Below, one piece after another: positions 35,807 through 45,574 of a stretch of DNA of 64,000 nucleotides. The position numbers and the translations under genes were made by a program. The notes under the pieces were generated by a model that was given only the letters and a program-made list of their open reading frames with translations, was not told where the DNA came from and made no database searches. Every line of letters starts with the position of its first letter. The first letter of the stretch is position 1. The stretch comes from Teichococcus oryzae (GTDB lineage Bacteria; Pseudomonadota; Alphaproteobacteria; Acetobacterales; Acetobacteraceae): the NCBI RefSeq assembly GCF_008386565.1, contig NZ_VUKA01000002.1, positions 186,001-250,000 on the forward strand, read 5' to 3'.

Positions 35807-35903
35807 GGAAGACCGACGGAACGACCCAGACGGAAACTCGTTGCGGCTGCTTCCTTCCGGACCTGACCGGGTTGGCGAGGCGCCTGTCCGCCGCCGACCT
35901 TCC
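35807..35903 (-). ncRNA. ffs: 4.5S signal recognition particle RNA (bacterial small SRP)
   Basis: On the minus strand, GGTCAGGTCCGGAAGGAAGC with flanking CAACCC and AGCC is the universally conserved SRP RNA apical domain, with a GGAA tetraloop at 35858-35855. The terminal helix is a continuous 13-bp pairing of 35903-35891 with 35819-35807 (10 Watson-Crick and 3 G-U pairs), giving a 97-base molecule, the normal size. It binds Ffh for co-translational membrane targeting. Its place just upstream of dnaX on the same strand is conserved in alphaproteobacteria. Confidence 0.93.
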
Positions 35904-36004
35904 GGCTGACAATATCGGCGCTCGGCGGCCCGGGAGCAAGGGGGCCCGGCGCGGATCTTGCCACGAGTTGCCGCCGCCGCCGCCGCGTGGCAGGGTCGCC
36001 CCGC

Positions 36005-36931
36005 ATGCTGTCCATTCCGGCTTCCCGCTCCAACGCCTATACCGGCAGCCCTCTCGACCGCGCCTCCGGGCAGCGGGAGGACGCGGCCTTCATCGCCACC
36101 GCCCTGATCTCGCCCGAGGCGATGTTCATTCCGGTCTGGCGCTCCAAATCGCTGATGCGTGGCGTGGAGGATGGCAAGCCCGAAGCGGTGCTGCTGTCCA
36201 GCGAGGCGGCGCGGGCGGTGCGCATGGCGGATGGCCCCTGGGCCTTTCTCGGTTTGTGGGAAGGCAGGCCGACCTTCGCGGTGGATTGCTCCGGCGCCGA
36301 GGACCCGCTGCCGCTGCTGCCGGAAGGCATGGGCAGCTTTCACGACCTGCGCGCGGTGGCCGGGCTGCTGCCGGCGGGGGAAGCCAGCGTGCTGGCCCAT
36401 GCCCGCGGCCTGATGCACTGGCGCATCCGCCACCGCTTCTGCGGCGTCTGCGGAAGCGCCTGCGAGCCGCGCTCCGCCGGCAACGCCATGGCCTGCACCG
36501 CCTGCGCCGCGCAGCATTTCCCGCGCACCGACCCCGCGGTGATCATGCTGGTGACGGATGGCGCCCGCGCCCTGCTCGGCCATTCCACCCGCTTCCCCAA
36601 CAGCACCATGTATTCGACCCTGGCGGGCTTCGTGGAACCGGGCGAAAGCCTGGAGGAAGCGGTGCGGCGGGAGGTGCTGGAGGAAACCGGCATCCGCGTC
36701 GGCGCCGTGCATTACCATTCCTCGCAGCCCTGGCCCTTCCCCGCCTCCATCATGCTGGGCTTCCATGCCGAGGCGCTGTCGGAAGACATCACCATCGATC
36801 CGCAGGAACTGGCCGATGCGCGCTGGTTCACCCGCGACCAGATCCGCCACCCCGAGCAGCACGGCTTCGCCCTGCCACGCCTGGACTCCATCGCCCGGAG
36901 GCTGATCGAGGACTGGCTGGAGGCCGAATGA
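36005..36931 (+). CDS. nudC: NAD(+) diphosphatase / RNA deNADding Nudix hydrolase
   Basis: 308 residues. Zinc finger C146-x2-C149 and C164-x2-C167, then the Nudix box in AGFVEPGESLEEAVRREVLE, and the NudC-specific SQPWPFPASIMLGF (about residues 240-253). This motif separates NADH pyrophosphatases from other Nudix enzymes. It cleaves NAD(H) and removes NAD caps from RNA. The ATG at 36005 (MLSIPASRSNAYTG) is used. The stop overlaps the lipoprotein start. Confidence 0.93.
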   Translation: MLSIPASRSNAYTGSPLDRASGQREDAAFIATALISPEAMFIPVWRSKSLMRGVEDGKPEAVLLSSEAARAVRMADGPWAFLGLWEGRPTFAVDCSGAEDPLPLLPEGMGSFHDLRAVAGLLPAGEASVLAHARGLMHWRIRHRFCGVCGSACEPRSAGNAMACTACAAQHFPRTDPAVIMLVTDGARALLGHSTRFPNSTMYSTLAGFVEPGESLEEAVRREVLEETGIRVGAVHYHSSQPWPFPASIMLGFHAEALSEDITIDPQELADARWFTRDQIRHPEQHGFALPRLDSIARRLIEDWLEAE

Positions 36932-37230
36932 CCCCGCATATCCTGCCGACCCTGCTGTTGCCGGCGCTGCTGCTGGCCGCCTGCGCCCGCAACACCCCCG
37001 ACCCGCTGCCGGACCCGCCGCTCAGCCCGGCGCATGCCGCCTGCCGCGAGGAGGCGCGAAGCGCGCCGGACGTGAACCAGGCCGCGCGCGAGTTGAACGC
37101 CATGAACCTGGAAAACCGGCGCCGCGTCGCGCATGAGATGCGCGTTGCGGAAACCAGTGCCTACCGCGCCTGCCTGCGCCGCAACGGCCTGGGCGGCACC
37201 GGCGGGGTGGAAGCGCCCCGCGCGCCCTGA
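36928..37230 (+). CDS. Small predicted lipoprotein of unknown function
   Basis: 100 residues. The leader MTPHILPTLLLPALLLAAC ends in a clear lipobox (L-L-A-A-C) with the lipidated cysteine at position 19. The mature part contains HAACREEARSAPDVNQAARE and a helical RRRVAHEMRVAETSAYRACL with two further cysteines that could pair. No known domain was recognised. It is coupled to nudC by ATGA and followed by a hairpin. Confidence 0.7.
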   Translation: MTPHILPTLLLPALLLAACARNTPDPLPDPPLSPAHAACREEARSAPDVNQAARELNAMNLENRRRVAHEMRVAETSAYRACLRRNGLGGTGGVEAPRAP

Positions 37231-37246
37231 ATTCCTGAAGGGACCT

Positions 37247-37267
37247 GGCTCCGGTTTTTCCGGAGCC
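37247..37267 (+). terminator. Hairpin after nudC-lipoprotein operon
   Basis: GGCTCCGG and CCGGAGCC around a TTTTT loop, 16 bases after the stop. A strong stem, but the T-run is in the loop rather than after it. Confidence 0.55.
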
Positions 37268-37342
37268 GGGCCTTTGGAAAGGCGGAAGCCAATGGTTTTC
37301 CAGCGGCCCGCCATCCGCCCACCGGGCAGGGTTTTCCCGCCA

Positions 37343-37372
37343 GCCGGGGCGGGACCATCGTCCCTCCCCGGC
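37343..37372 (-). terminator. Hairpin after the GDPD-RTX gene
   Basis: GCCGGGG pairs with CCCCGGC, and inside it GGGAC pairs with GTCCC around CATC, with one mismatch between the two stems. It lies 13 bases past the leftward stop. Confidence 0.5.
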
Positions 37373-37385
37373 CGGCGCCACGGCT

Positions 37386-39161
37386 TCAGGCGAAGATGAA
37401 GTCGCTGGCCGAAAGGCTGGCGGGCGGCAGTTCCGCCAGCAGGATCGAATCGCCGTCGCCCAGGTTGATGCGGGTGTGCCGGCCGGCCCGCGCCAGTTCC
37501 AGCGCCCCGAAGCCGCCGAGATCATAGGCGCTCAGGTCGATGCGATCCTCGCCCGCCGTGAAGTCGGCGATGCGGTCGGCGCCGGAGCCGGGGCCGAAAA
37601 CAAAGCGGTCGCGGCCTTCGCCGCCTTCCAGGCGGTCATTGCCGGCCCCGCCTTCGAGCCGGTCATTGCCATCGCCGCCATATAGGAAGTCGGTGCCGTC
37701 ACCGCCCAGCAGGCGGTCATTGCCGTCGCCGCCTTCCAGCCGGTCGCCGCCGCCGCCGCCCTCCAGCCGGTCATTGCCATCGTCGCCATAAAGGCGGTCC
37801 CGGCCGTCGCCGCCATAAAGCGCGTCATTGCCCGCGCCGCCAAGCAGGCGGTCATCGCCGGCGCCGCCATTCAGCCGGTCATCGCCGTCGCCGCCATCGA
37901 GCCGGTCGGCACCCTCCCCACCATACAGGGCGTCATGGCCCGCCTCGCCGAACAGGCGGTCATCGCCGGCATCCCCGAACAAGCGGTCCGCCCCATCCCC
38001 GCCCAGCAGCCGGTCCTTGCCGTCGCCGCCGCGCAGCACGTCATCCCCATCCCCGCCGAACAGGACGTCGTCGCCCCCGCCGCCATAGATGAAGTCGATG
38101 CCGTCCGTGCCGGTGACGCGGTCATCGCCGGGCGTCGCATCGCTGGTGAGGTAGCCGCGCAGGGCCTTCTGGCCGAGATCCGGCTGATCGGTGAACAGCC
38201 CTTCCACGCCCAGCGCGATCAGGGCCTGGATCTCCTGTTCCGCCGTTTGCGGCATGCCGTCCGGGTTCAGCGCCCGGAAACCTTCCTCGGCCCGCACGGT
38301 GTAGGGAATGACGCCGAGGCCCAGCTTGTGGGCGTTCCCGACCAGCGGGCTCACCTCGCCGGTCAGGCGGAAATTGATCTCGGCCACGCCGTCGCCATCG
38401 GCGTCCACCGGCGTTTCCAGCCTTTCGCGCAAGCGGATCGCGTCCTTGCTCGGGCCGACATAATCGGCATAGCGGGCGATGGCCGCCAGCCCGTCGAGAT
38501 CCGAGGTGTTGCCAAGCTGCACCAGCGGCAGGTCCACCCCGGCGGCCGGCATGATGCTGTCATGCAGGGCCTCGAGATTGGCCGATTCGAAGGACTGGAT
38601 GAAGACGCGGGAAGGATCGGTGAACTCCAGCCGCACCAGCTCGTCGATCAGCATCTGGCTGGTGTTCAGCCCGATCGACTCGAAGAAAGCCGGGCTCTTG
38701 GTTTCCGGGGCGATGGCGACGGCCTTGCCGGTCTCGGCCTCCACCCGCTTCACCAGGGCGATGATCTCCTCCAGCGTGGCGATGGGGAACTGGCCGTCAT
38801 AGGCGGCGCTTTCCGGGCGCTGCTCGCCCAGGCGCTCCACCGTGCGCAGCGTCTTCAGCTCGGCGAGGGTGAAGTCCTCGGTGAAGTAGTCAGTGTAGGA
38901 ACGGCCATTGATCACCTTGGTGGTCAGGCGGTCGGCGAATTCCGCGCGGTGGGCCACGTCGGTGGTGTCGGACAGGGTGTGCTCGTGCCGCGCCACCAGC
39001 ACGCCGTCCCTGGTGGCGACGAGGTCCGGCTCGATGACGCTGACGCCCATGGCGATGGCCAGCTCATAGGCCTCGATCGTATGCTCGGGGCGATAGCCAC
39101 TGGCGCCGCGATGCGCGATGATGAGGGGCGGCTGCCCGTCCAGCGTGTTGAAGCTGACCAT
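37386..39161 (-). CDS. Glycerophosphodiester phosphodiesterase fused to RTX calcium-binding repeats
   Basis: 591 residues from the ATG at 39161. Residues 1-350 are a GDPD TIM barrel: IIAHRGASGYRPEHT (H17), the metal pair E44/D46 in IEPDLVATRDGVLVARHEHT, and H59. From about residue 350 to 530 there are about eighteen RTX nonapeptides (GGDGDDRLLGG type), then the usual RTX tail IADFTAGEDRIDLSAYDL and a C-terminal ASDFIFA. There is no Sec signal, so type I secretion is inferred. It would release glycerol phosphate from phosphodiesters outside the cell. GGAG 9 bases before 39161 favours that start over 39176. Confidence 0.9.
   Translation of the reverse strand: MVSFNTLDGQPPLIIAHRGASGYRPEHTIEAYELAIAMGVSVIEPDLVATRDGVLVARHEHTLSDTTDVAHRAEFADRLTTKVINGRSYTDYFTEDFTLAELKTLRTVERLGEQRPESAAYDGQFPIATLEEIIALVKRVEAETGKAVAIAPETKSPAFFESIGLNTSQMLIDELVRLEFTDPSRVFIQSFESANLEALHDSIMPAAGVDLPLVQLGNTSDLDGLAAIARYADYVGPSKDAIRLRERLETPVDADGDGVAEINFRLTGEVSPLVGNAHKLGLGVIPYTVRAEEGFRALNPDGMPQTAEQEIQALIALGVEGLFTDQPDLGQKALRGYLTSDATPGDDRVTGTDGIDFIYGGGGDDVLFGGDGDDVLRGGDGKDRLLGGDGADRLFGDAGDDRLFGEAGHDALYGGEGADRLDGGDGDDRLNGGAGDDRLLGGAGNDALYGGDGRDRLYGDDGNDRLEGGGGGDRLEGGDGNDRLLGGDGTDFLYGGDGNDRLEGGAGNDRLEGGEGRDRFVFGPGSGADRIADFTAGEDRIDLSAYDLGGFGALELARAGRHTRINLGDGDSILLAELPPASLSASDFIFA
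37600..38115 (-). repeat. RTX nonapeptide repeat tract
   Basis: About 510 bases of in-frame 27-base units (G-G-x-G-x-D-x-L-x) in the C-terminal half of the GDPD fusion, binding calcium once secreted. Coordinates are approximate. Confidence 0.85.
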
Positions 39162-39279
39162 GGTTCCGGACTCCATCCATTCTGGCTGGGCGCCTCGGCG
39201 GCACCCGGGACGCCGCGCTTAGACGGCGCAGATGGCTGCAGGATGATGGAACAGTGACCGCACGGTTAAGTTGTCGGAT

Positions 39280-39297
39280 GGAAGTTCATCAACTTCC
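39280..39297 (-). terminator. Hairpin at the end of the EcsC gene
   Basis: GGAAGTT and AACTTCC around CATC, overlapping the EcsC stop codon. Weak, with no T-run. Confidence 0.3.
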
Positions 39298-40122
39298 GCG
39301 ATGACGCGCCCGCGCCGCCAACACGTCATAGGCGGCGCGCACGGCCTCGGCCCCGTATTCCCGCTCCAGGCGGCGCACGGTGAAATGGGCGCGGCCGACG
39401 GACCGGAAATGCTCCAGAAAGGCGAGGTTCACCGCCGCGCCCGCCGCGGCGCCCAGCACCGGCGCCGCCTGGGCGCCGAATTTCAGCATCAGCGGCCCCA
39501 TGAAGCGCGCGGCGATGGCGGCGATGAAATTGGGCATTAGCGCCACGCTCATGTTGGGCAGCAGCCGCGACAAGGCGAGCCGCGTGGCGAAATAGCCGGT
39601 CTCGGTCGCGTCATCCGAGGCGCCGGGGCCACCCAGCGCGAACACCTTGAGGCATTCGGCGCCGGTTTCCGGCAGCTTCGGATCTTCCCCGGCGGCGGCG
39701 GCCTCCGAGGCGATCTGGCGCAGCAGCAGGGTGGTGGACACCGGCAGCTCCACTAGCGTCCCCGCCAGGCCGAAGGCGCCGCCCGCCGCGCCGCTGGCCG
39801 CGGCCAGGCCGCGATGCATCCAGTCGGCGCTGATGCCGATTGGCGGCTTCGCGCCCGGATTGCTGTTCATCGCGGCTTCCAGCGCCTTGGCCAGCGCCTT
39901 CTTCACCGCGAGATCCACCATGCCCTGCGCCGCCGAGGGCAGCCGCTTGCGCAGCGCCTCGATCGGCGTGCCCGCCATGCCGGCCAGCCGCACCGCGAGC
40001 GAGGTTTCGTCCAGCACCCGCCGCGCCTCGGCCAGTTCCGCCTCCGCCCCGGCCGGCAGCGGCAGGGTGGCAGGCAGGGGGACGGAGGCGGCGTCCTGGA
40101 CCGGTTCGCTGATTTCGCTCAT
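39289..40122 (-). CDS. EcsC family protein
   Basis: 277 residues. Matches the EcsC domain: TPIEALRKRLPSAAQGMVDL, AVKKALAKALEAAM, GGAFGLAGTLVELPVSTTLL, RQIASEAAAAGEDP and GAAAGAAVNLAFLEHFRSVG. The hydrophobic glycine/alanine-rich segments suggest membrane association. In Bacillus, EcsC accompanies an ABC transporter but its role is unclear. It starts 18 bases after the hslU stop, so it is probably co-transcribed with hslU. Confidence 0.85.
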   Translation of the reverse strand: MSEISEPVQDAASVPLPATLPLPAGAEAELAEARRVLDETSLAVRLAGMAGTPIEALRKRLPSAAQGMVDLAVKKALAKALEAAMNSNPGAKPPIGISADWMHRGLAAASGAAGGAFGLAGTLVELPVSTTLLLRQIASEAAAAGEDPKLPETGAECLKVFALGGPGASDDATETGYFATRLALSRLLPNMSVALMPNFIAAIAARFMGPLMLKFGAQAAPVLGAAAGAAVNLAFLEHFRSVGRAHFTVRRLEREYGAEAVRAAYDVLAARARHRGS

Positions 40123-40139
40123 GGCGCGGCGGGCCTTCC

Positions 40140-41462
40140 TTACAGGATGAAGCGGCTGAGATCGGCGCTGGCGGCCAGCGGCGCGACCTTTTCACGGACA
40201 TAGGCCGCGTCCACGCTCACGGTTTCGCCGGAACGGTCGCTGGCGGTGAAGGAAACCTCCTCCAGCAGCTTCTCCAGCACGGTGGCCAGCCGCCGGGCGC
40301 CGATGTTCTCCACCCGCGCATTGATGTCGGCGGCGAGGTCGGCGATCGCCTCGATGGCGTCCTCCGTCAGCGCCAGCGTCACCCCTTCCGTGGACAGCAG
40401 CGCGACATACTGCTTGGCCAGGGAATGCTCCGGCTCGGTCAGGATGCGGCGGAAATCATCCCGCGTCAGCGCGCCCAGCTCCACCCGGATCGGCAGCCGG
40501 CCCTGCAGCTCGGGCAGCAGGTCGGAGGGCTTGGCGATGTGGAAGGCGCCGGAGGCGATGAACAGGATGTGGTCGGTCTTCACCGGGCCGTGCTTGGTGG
40601 CGACCGTGGTGCCCTCGATCAGCGGCAGCAGGTCGCGCTGCACGCCCTCGCGCGAAACGTCGCCGCCACGGCCGCCGCCCTCGGAGGTGCGGGCGCACAC
40701 CTTGTCGATCTCGTCGATGAAGACGATGCCGTTGTTCTCGGCGTTGTGCACGGCGTCGCGGGTCAGCTTCTCCTGGTCCAGCAGGCGGTCGGCCTCGTCC
40801 TGGATCAGGGCGGTGCGGGCCTCGGCCACGGTCAGCTTGCGCGACTTCGGCTGACGGCCGAACATCTTGCCCATCATCTCCTGGATGCCGGCCATCTGCT
40901 GCGGCGGCATGCCGGGGACGTCCATCATGCCGATCGGGGTGGAGCCGCCCTGGTCGGACACCTGCACCTCGACCTCCCGCGACTCCAGCGAACCCTCGCG
41001 CAGCATGCGGCGGAACTTCATGCGCGTCTCGCCCGAGGCGCCCTCGCCCACCAGGGCGGTGATCAGCCGCTCCTCGGCCGAAAGCTCCGCCTTGGCCTGC
41101 ACCTCCTTGCGGGACGCTTCGCGGGTGCGGGTGATGGACACCTCCACCAGGTCGCGGACAATGCTTTCCACGTCGCGGCCGACATAGCCGACCTCGGTGA
41201 ACTTGGTGGCCTCGACCTTGATGAAGGGGGCATCGGCCAGCCTGGCCAGGCGGCGGGCGATCTCGGTCTTGCCGCAGCCGGTCGGGCCGATCATCAGGAT
41301 GTTCTTCGGCACCACCTCCTCGCGCATGGCTTCGGGGAGTTGCTGGCGCCGCCAGCGGTTGCGCAGCGCAATGGCGACGGCACGCTTGGCCTCGTTCTGG
41401 CCAATGATGAAGCGATCCAGTTCGGAGACGATCTCGCGCGGGGAAAGGTTAACGGTGTCCAT
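40140..41462 (-). CDS. hslU: ATP-dependent protease ATPase subunit HslU
   Basis: 440 residues, normal length. [20 protein letters not shown] opens the protein; Walker A GPTGCGKT is at residues 59-66, followed by [19 protein letters not shown], the I domain (about 110-240), Walker [10 protein letters not shown] and the C-terminal [14 protein letters not shown] with the end SRFIL, which docks into HslV. It unfolds substrates for HslV. The ATG at 41462 is preferred to 41537. hslV is not directly upstream: an opposing solute-binding gene lies between. Confidence 0.95.
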   Translation of the reverse strand: MDTVNLSPREIVSELDRFIIGQNEAKRAVAIALRNRWRRQQLPEAMREEVVPKNILMIGPTGCGKTEIARRLARLADAPFIKVEATKFTEVGYVGRDVESIVRDLVEVSITRTREASRKEVQAKAELSAEERLITALVGEGASGETRMKFRRMLREGSLESREVEVQVSDQGGSTPIGMMDVPGMPPQQMAGIQEMMGKMFGRQPKSRKLTVAEARTALIQDEADRLLDQEKLTRDAVHNAENNGIVFIDEIDKVCARTSEGGGRGGDVSREGVQRDLLPLIEGTTVATKHGPVKTDHILFIASGAFHIAKPSDLLPELQGRLPIRVELGALTRDDFRRILTEPEHSLAKQYVALLSTEGVTLALTEDAIEAIADLAADINARVENIGARRLATVLEKLLEEVSFTASDRSGETVSVDAAYVREKVAPLAASADLSRFIL

Positions 41463-41618
41463 TCTCTTGTCCTGATGCGGGCCCGGAGGGGGCGCCGCGG
41501 ATAGGCCACAGGTCGGGACCGGCGGGCCCCGCGTCAATCCCTGGCGCCTTTCGCGGCCGAACTGGCATGATTGCTGCTTCCTTGCCTGACGGTTCTTTTC
41601 CAGCGGATGGAGGCTGCG

Positions 41619-43211
41619 ATGCTGTCACGTAGAGGCTTGCTCGGAACCGCGGCGGGCGGGGGCGCGGCACTCGCCGCCGGCCTCGGCCGGCCGGCCCTGC
41701 CGCGGGCGCAAACGCTGCGCCGGCTGCGCTTCGTGCCCATGGCGGCCTATTCCTCCCCCGACCCGATCTGGACCACGGCGATCGTGGTGCAGACCCACGC
41801 GCTGATGGTGTGGGACACGCTGTACGGCGTCGATATCGGCCTGCGGCCCCATCCGCAGATGTGCGCCGGCCATGAGCTGTCCGGGGACGGCCTGTCCTGG
41901 ACCTTCACCCTGCGCGACGGGCTGTTGTTCCATGACGGGGAGCCTGTGCGCGGGCGCGACGTGGTGGCCTCGATCGGCCGCTGGTCGCAGCGCAACAGCT
42001 TCGGCCAGCTCCTGGCCGCCGCCACGGCCGAGATGACGGCGCCGGATGACCGCCGCTTCCGCATCCGGCTGAAGCGGCCCTTTCCGCAGATGCTCTACGC
42101 GCTCGGCAGCCAGGGCTGCTTCATCATGCCGGAACGTATGGCGCGGGTGCCGGCCAGCGAGCCGGTGAAGGAGTTCGTCGGCAGCGGCCCGTTCCGCTTC
42201 GTGCCCGATCAATACGTGTCCGGAGCGCGTGCCGTTTATGCCCGCTTCGACCGCTACCAGCCGCGCCAGGAAGCACCCGACTACCTTTCGGGCGGCAAGG
42301 CGGTGCATTTCGATGAGGTGGAATGGAGCATCCAGCCCGATCCCGGCACCGCCGCCTCGGCGCTGCAATCGGGCGAGGTGGACTGGGTGGACCAGCCGCT
42401 GTTCGACCTGGTGCCGATGCTGCAGGCGAGCCGCGGCGTCACCGTCGAGCAGCTCGACCCTTTCGGGCTGATCGGCATCATCGGGCTGAACCACCTGCAG
42501 CCGCCCTTCAACAACCCGAAGCTGCGGCGGGCCCTGCTGCCGGCGATCGACCAGAAGCAGTACATCGCCGCCGTGCTGGGCGAGCAGGCGAAATACGCTT
42601 CCCTGCCGGTGGGCTACTTCACGGTCGGCTCGCCCATGGCCAGCGAGGCCGGCATGGCGGCGCTGGCCGGCCCGCGCGACCTCGACCTCGCCGCCCGGCT
42701 GGTGCGCGAATCCGGCTATGCCGGGGAGCCGGTGCTGCTGATGGATCCGGCCGACCAGCCGCAGATGCATGCCATGGCGGAACTCACCGCCAGCATCTTC
42801 CGGCGCATCGGGCTGACGGTGGATGTGGTGGCGATGGACTGGGGCTCGCTGCTGTCGCGCCGGGCGGTCAAGGCGCCACCCGCGCAGGGCGGCTGGAGCG
42901 TCTTCAACACAAGGCAGGCCGGGCTCAACGCGGCGGACCCGGCCAGCGTCCAGCTGAAGGGCAATGGCGACAAGGCCTGGTTCGGCTGGCCCACCGCGCC
43001 GCGCCTCGACGAATGCCGCGAAGCCTGGTTCCAGGCCGGCGACCCCGCGGAACAGAAGCGCATCGCCGCCGACATGCAGCAGGCGGCGTTCGAGGCGGTG
43101 CCCTATATCCCGGTGGGCCAATGGTCGCAGCCCACCGCCTGGCGGTCCGACCTGACGGGCTTCCTGAAAAGCGCCAACCCGCTGTTCTGGAACCTCCGCC
43201 GCACCGCGTGA
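41619..43211 (+). CDS. Family 5 extracellular solute-binding protein (orphan)
   Basis: 530 residues. The leader [15 protein letters not shown] is a twin-arginine-type signal, with cleavage near RAQT. The mature protein is a peptide/nickel-type binding fold: [37 protein letters not shown] and [20 protein letters not shown]. No permease or ATPase gene is adjacent. GGAGG lies 5 bases before the ATG. It runs opposite to hslV and hslU and sits between them, which looks like an insertion into an ancestral hslVU operon. Confidence 0.88.
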   Translation: MLSRRGLLGTAAGGGAALAAGLGRPALPRAQTLRRLRFVPMAAYSSPDPIWTTAIVVQTHALMVWDTLYGVDIGLRPHPQMCAGHELSGDGLSWTFTLRDGLLFHDGEPVRGRDVVASIGRWSQRNSFGQLLAAATAEMTAPDDRRFRIRLKRPFPQMLYALGSQGCFIMPERMARVPASEPVKEFVGSGPFRFVPDQYVSGARAVYARFDRYQPRQEAPDYLSGGKAVHFDEVEWSIQPDPGTAASALQSGEVDWVDQPLFDLVPMLQASRGVTVEQLDPFGLIGIIGLNHLQPPFNNPKLRRALLPAIDQKQYIAAVLGEQAKYASLPVGYFTVGSPMASEAGMAALAGPRDLDLAARLVRESGYAGEPVLLMDPADQPQMHAMAELTASIFRRIGLTVDVVAMDWGSLLSRRAVKAPPAQGGWSVFNTRQAGLNAADPASVQLKGNGDKAWFGWPTAPRLDECREAWFQAGDPAEQKRIAADMQQAAFEAVPYIPVGQWSQPTAWRSDLTGFLKSANPLFWNLRRTA

Positions 43212-43244
43212 GCGCCACGGCCAAGGGCGATCAACAGGCGCGAA

Positions 43245-43265
43245 CCGGGGGAACGCTTCCCCCGG
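43245..43265. terminator. Bidirectional hairpin between the binding-protein gene and hslV
   Basis: A perfect 9-bp stem, CCGGGGGAA with TTCCCCCGG, around CGC between two convergent stops. Confidence 0.6.
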
Positions 43266-43275
43266 GGTAGCCTTG

Positions 43276-43830
43276 CTACAGCGTTTCCAGCACGTAGCGG
43301 CCATTGGTGTAGACGCAGATCTCGGCGGCGATGCCCATCGCCTTCTTGGCGATGGCCTCGGCCGTCATGCCGTCCACGTCGATCAGGGCGCGCGCGGCCG
43401 CCAGGGCGTAATTGCCGCCGGAGCCGATGCCGATGATCTGGTCCTCCGGCTCCAGCACGTCGCCATTGCCGGTGATGAGCAGGGAGCGGTCCTTGTCCGC
43501 CACCGCCAGCAGGGCCTCGAGGCGGCGGAGATAGCGGTCGGTGCGCCAATCCTTGGCCAGTTCCACCGCCGCCCGCTCCAGCTGGTCGGGGAAGCGTTCC
43601 AGCTTGGCTTCCAGCCGCTCCAGCAGGGTGAAGGCGTCGGCGGTGGCGCCGGCGAAGCCGGTGATCACCTTGCCGCCGGCGATGCGGCGGACCTTGCGGG
43701 CGTTGTTCTTGACCACGGTCTGACCCATGGAGACCTGGCCATCCCCCGCCATGGCCACCTGCCCGTCCTTGCGCACGCAAAGGATGGTGGTGCCATGCCA
43801 GCCGAGGGGATCGTGAGGCGTCGTGTTCAT
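43276..43830 (-). CDS. hslV: ATP-dependent protease peptidase subunit HslV
   Basis: 184 residues. After a 13-residue propeptide the mature enzyme starts at the catalytic T14 ([20 protein letters not shown]). Also present are [31 protein letters not shown] and [14 protein letters not shown]. It forms the double-hexamer peptidase driven by HslU. It normally sits immediately before hslU; here the two are 1.8 kb apart with a rightward gene between them. Confidence 0.95.
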   Translation of the reverse strand: MNTTPHDPLGWHGTTILCVRKDGQVAMAGDGQVSMGQTVVKNNARKVRRIAGGKVITGFAGATADAFTLLERLEAKLERFPDQLERAAVELAKDWRTDRYLRRLEALLAVADKDRSLLITGNGDVLEPEDQIIGIGSGGNYALAAARALIDVDGMTAEAIAKKAMGIAAEICVYTNGRYVLETL

Positions 43831-43940
43831 GGGGCGGAGATGGCACCGGCGATGCTCCGCAACAAGCCGTGGGCAGGGCCGTCATGCGGAGGGCGGATGC
43901 TTGACCCGCGCCCCCTGGCCCCGCCATTGATGCCGGCAGC

Positions 43941-44867
43941 ATGACCGCCCCCCTGCCTGACCTAGCGCACGACCTGCTGGCCGAGCGCCGCCGGATGAAG
44001 CGCCGCCTTTCCGCCTGGCGGGCGCTGGCGGTGCTGCTCGCGCTGGGCGGGCTGTTTGCGCTGGGCGGCTGGCGCCCCGGCACGGCCGGGCTGGGCGGGC
44101 ATCTGGTGCGTCTCTCGGTCGAGGGCGTCATCAGCGACGACCGCAGATTGACGGAGGCCATCGCCGCCGCCGCGCGCGACCCCTCGGTGCGCGGCATGAT
44201 CCTGTCGATCGACAGCCCCGGCGGCACGGTGGCCGGCGGGGAAGGGCTGCACGCGGCGCTGGGGCGCTTTCGCGAGGCCAAGCCGCTGGTCGCCGTGATG
44301 CGCGGCACCGCCGCCTCGGCCGGCTACATGATCGCCATGCCGGCGCAACGCGTTTTCGCCCGCGAATCGACCCTCACCGGCTCCATCGGCGTGATCCTGC
44401 AAAGCTTCGAGGTCAGCGAGCTGATGCGCAGCCTGGGGGTGCGGGCGGACATGCTGACCTCCGGCATCCTCAAGGGCGAGCCCAACTTCTTCCGGCCGCT
44501 CTCGCCGGCCGGGCGGGAAGCGCTGGAAGGGGTGCTGCGGAACATGCATGACCAGTTCGTCGGCCTGGTGGCCACGGGCCGCGGCATGACGCCCGAGCAG
44601 GTGGCGCCGCTGGCCGATGGCCGCATCTACACGGGCCGGCAGGCGCTCGACCTGAAGCTGATCGACGCCATTGGCGGCGAGCCGGAAGCGCGCGCCTGGC
44701 TGGCGGCCGAGCACGGCATTGCGGAAACAGCCCCCGTGCGCGACCTCGACCCGCGCGGAACCGCCGAGCGGGTGCTCGGGATCTCGGTGCGCGCGCTGGT
44801 GAAAAGCGTGGTTTCAGAATGGCTTGTGATTGACGGCGTCCGGGCCGTTTGGCAGCTTCCCCGGTGA
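43941..44867 (+). CDS. sppA: Signal peptide peptidase SppA, short form (S49 family)
   Basis: 308 residues. One N-terminal membrane helix (about 26-43) is followed by the serine/lysine protease domain: [17 protein letters not shown], the nucleophile S126 in [14 protein letters not shown], and the general base K178 in [10 protein letters not shown]. The 52-residue spacing equals that of Bacillus SppA. It degrades cleaved signal peptides in the membrane. It lies just upstream of ihfB with a 38-base gap, a common alphaproteobacterial order (sppA-ihfB-pyrF). Confidence 0.92.
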   Translation: MTAPLPDLAHDLLAERRRMKRRLSAWRALAVLLALGGLFALGGWRPGTAGLGGHLVRLSVEGVISDDRRLTEAIAAAARDPSVRGMILSIDSPGGTVAGGEGLHAALGRFREAKPLVAVMRGTAASAGYMIAMPAQRVFARESTLTGSIGVILQSFEVSELMRSLGVRADMLTSGILKGEPNFFRPLSPAGREALEGVLRNMHDQFVGLVATGRGMTPEQVAPLADGRIYTGRQALDLKLIDAIGGEPEARAWLAAEHGIAETAPVRDLDPRGTAERVLGISVRALVKSVVSEWLVIDGVRAVWQLPR

Positions 44868-44904
44868 GGGCGCACGGCATGACGGCGCAACGGAAAGGCG
44901 GGCC

Positions 44905-45225
44905 ATGACGAAATCCGAACTGATCGCGCAGCTGGCGGCCGCCAACCCGCATCTGCGCCAGCCCGATGTGGAACTGATCGTCGGCACCATCTTTGAAGAA
45001 ATCACCAATGCCCTGGCGCGCGGCGACCGGGTGGAATTGCGCGGCTTCGGCGCCTTCTCGGCCAAGCAGCGCGATCCCCGCACCGGCCGCAACCCGCGCA
45101 CCGGGGAAGCTGTGGAAGTGGAAGGCAAGGCCGTGCCCTATTTCAAGCCAGGCAAGGAATTGCGGGAACGCGTCAATGGCGGCCCGCTGCAAGCGTCCGA
45201 TCGCCTGCCGGTGTCCGGCCGATGA
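44905..45225 (+). CDS. ihfB: Integration host factor beta subunit
   Basis: 106 residues. [17 protein letters not shown] starts the helical dimer core; [20 protein letters not shown] and the DNA-intercalating arm [20 protein letters not shown] are typical, with the conserved arm proline in RNPRTG. It bends DNA as a heterodimer with IhfA. The ATG at 44905 follows GGAAAGG. The stop overlaps the next start (ATGA). Confidence 0.95.
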   Translation: MTKSELIAQLAAANPHLRQPDVELIVGTIFEEITNALARGDRVELRGFGAFSAKQRDPRTGRNPRTGEAVEVEGKAVPYFKPGKELRERVNGGPLQASDRLPVSGR

Positions 45226-45572
45226 GGCTGATCGGGCTGCTGCTCACTGCCCTGCTGCTGTTGCTGCTGGTGTTGTTCGCGATTTCCAACACCCAGCCGG
45301 TGATGCTGCAATTCTGGCCGTTCGACCTCACCTGGCAGGTGCCGCTGGCCGCCGCCGTGCTGGGGGCGGCGGCGATCGCTTTCGCGCTGGGGGCCCTGCT
45401 GGCCTGGGGCGGCGCGCTGCGCTACCGGCTGCGCGCGCGCAAGATGCAGCGCGCCGCGCAGCTGCTGGAAGCCGAGCTGGCCGAGCTGCGCGCCCGGCAG
45501 GAAGCCGCCAAGGCCGCCGCCGCCGGCACGCCGCCCCTGGCCGTGACCACCAGCCTGACGCCCGCCCGCTGA
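45222..45572 (+). CDS. LapA-domain (DUF1049) inner-membrane protein
   Basis: 116 residues with two membrane helices (about 3-21 and 40-64), the motif [19 protein letters not shown] between them, and a C-terminal coiled coil ([20 protein letters not shown]). These are the features of LapA/YciS, an adaptor in lipopolysaccharide assembly control in enterobacteria. Lying between ihfB and pyrF matches enterobacterial ihfB-lapA context. Confidence 0.85.
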   Translation: MRLIGLLLTALLLLLLVLFAISNTQPVMLQFWPFDLTWQVPLAAAVLGAAAIAFALGALLAWGGALRYRLRARKMQRAAQLLEAELAELRARQEAAKAAAAGTPPLAVTTSLTPAR

Positions 45573-45574
45573 CG

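Noticed and set aside
33872-36862. A 996-codon open frame on the minus strand
   Set aside because: Only the part below 35755 is dnaX. The rest is antisense to nudC and crosses the SRP RNA; high GC keeps wrong frames open.
37600-38115. Possible CRISPR-like or satellite repeat array
   Set aside because: The 27-base periodicity is the RTX nonapeptide coding tract; units are degenerate and in frame, with no spacer structure.
43896-43925. A CTTGAC-type heat-shock promoter near hslV
   Set aside because: The match is on the strand leading to sppA and the -10 half is poor, so it does not support heat-shock control of hslV.
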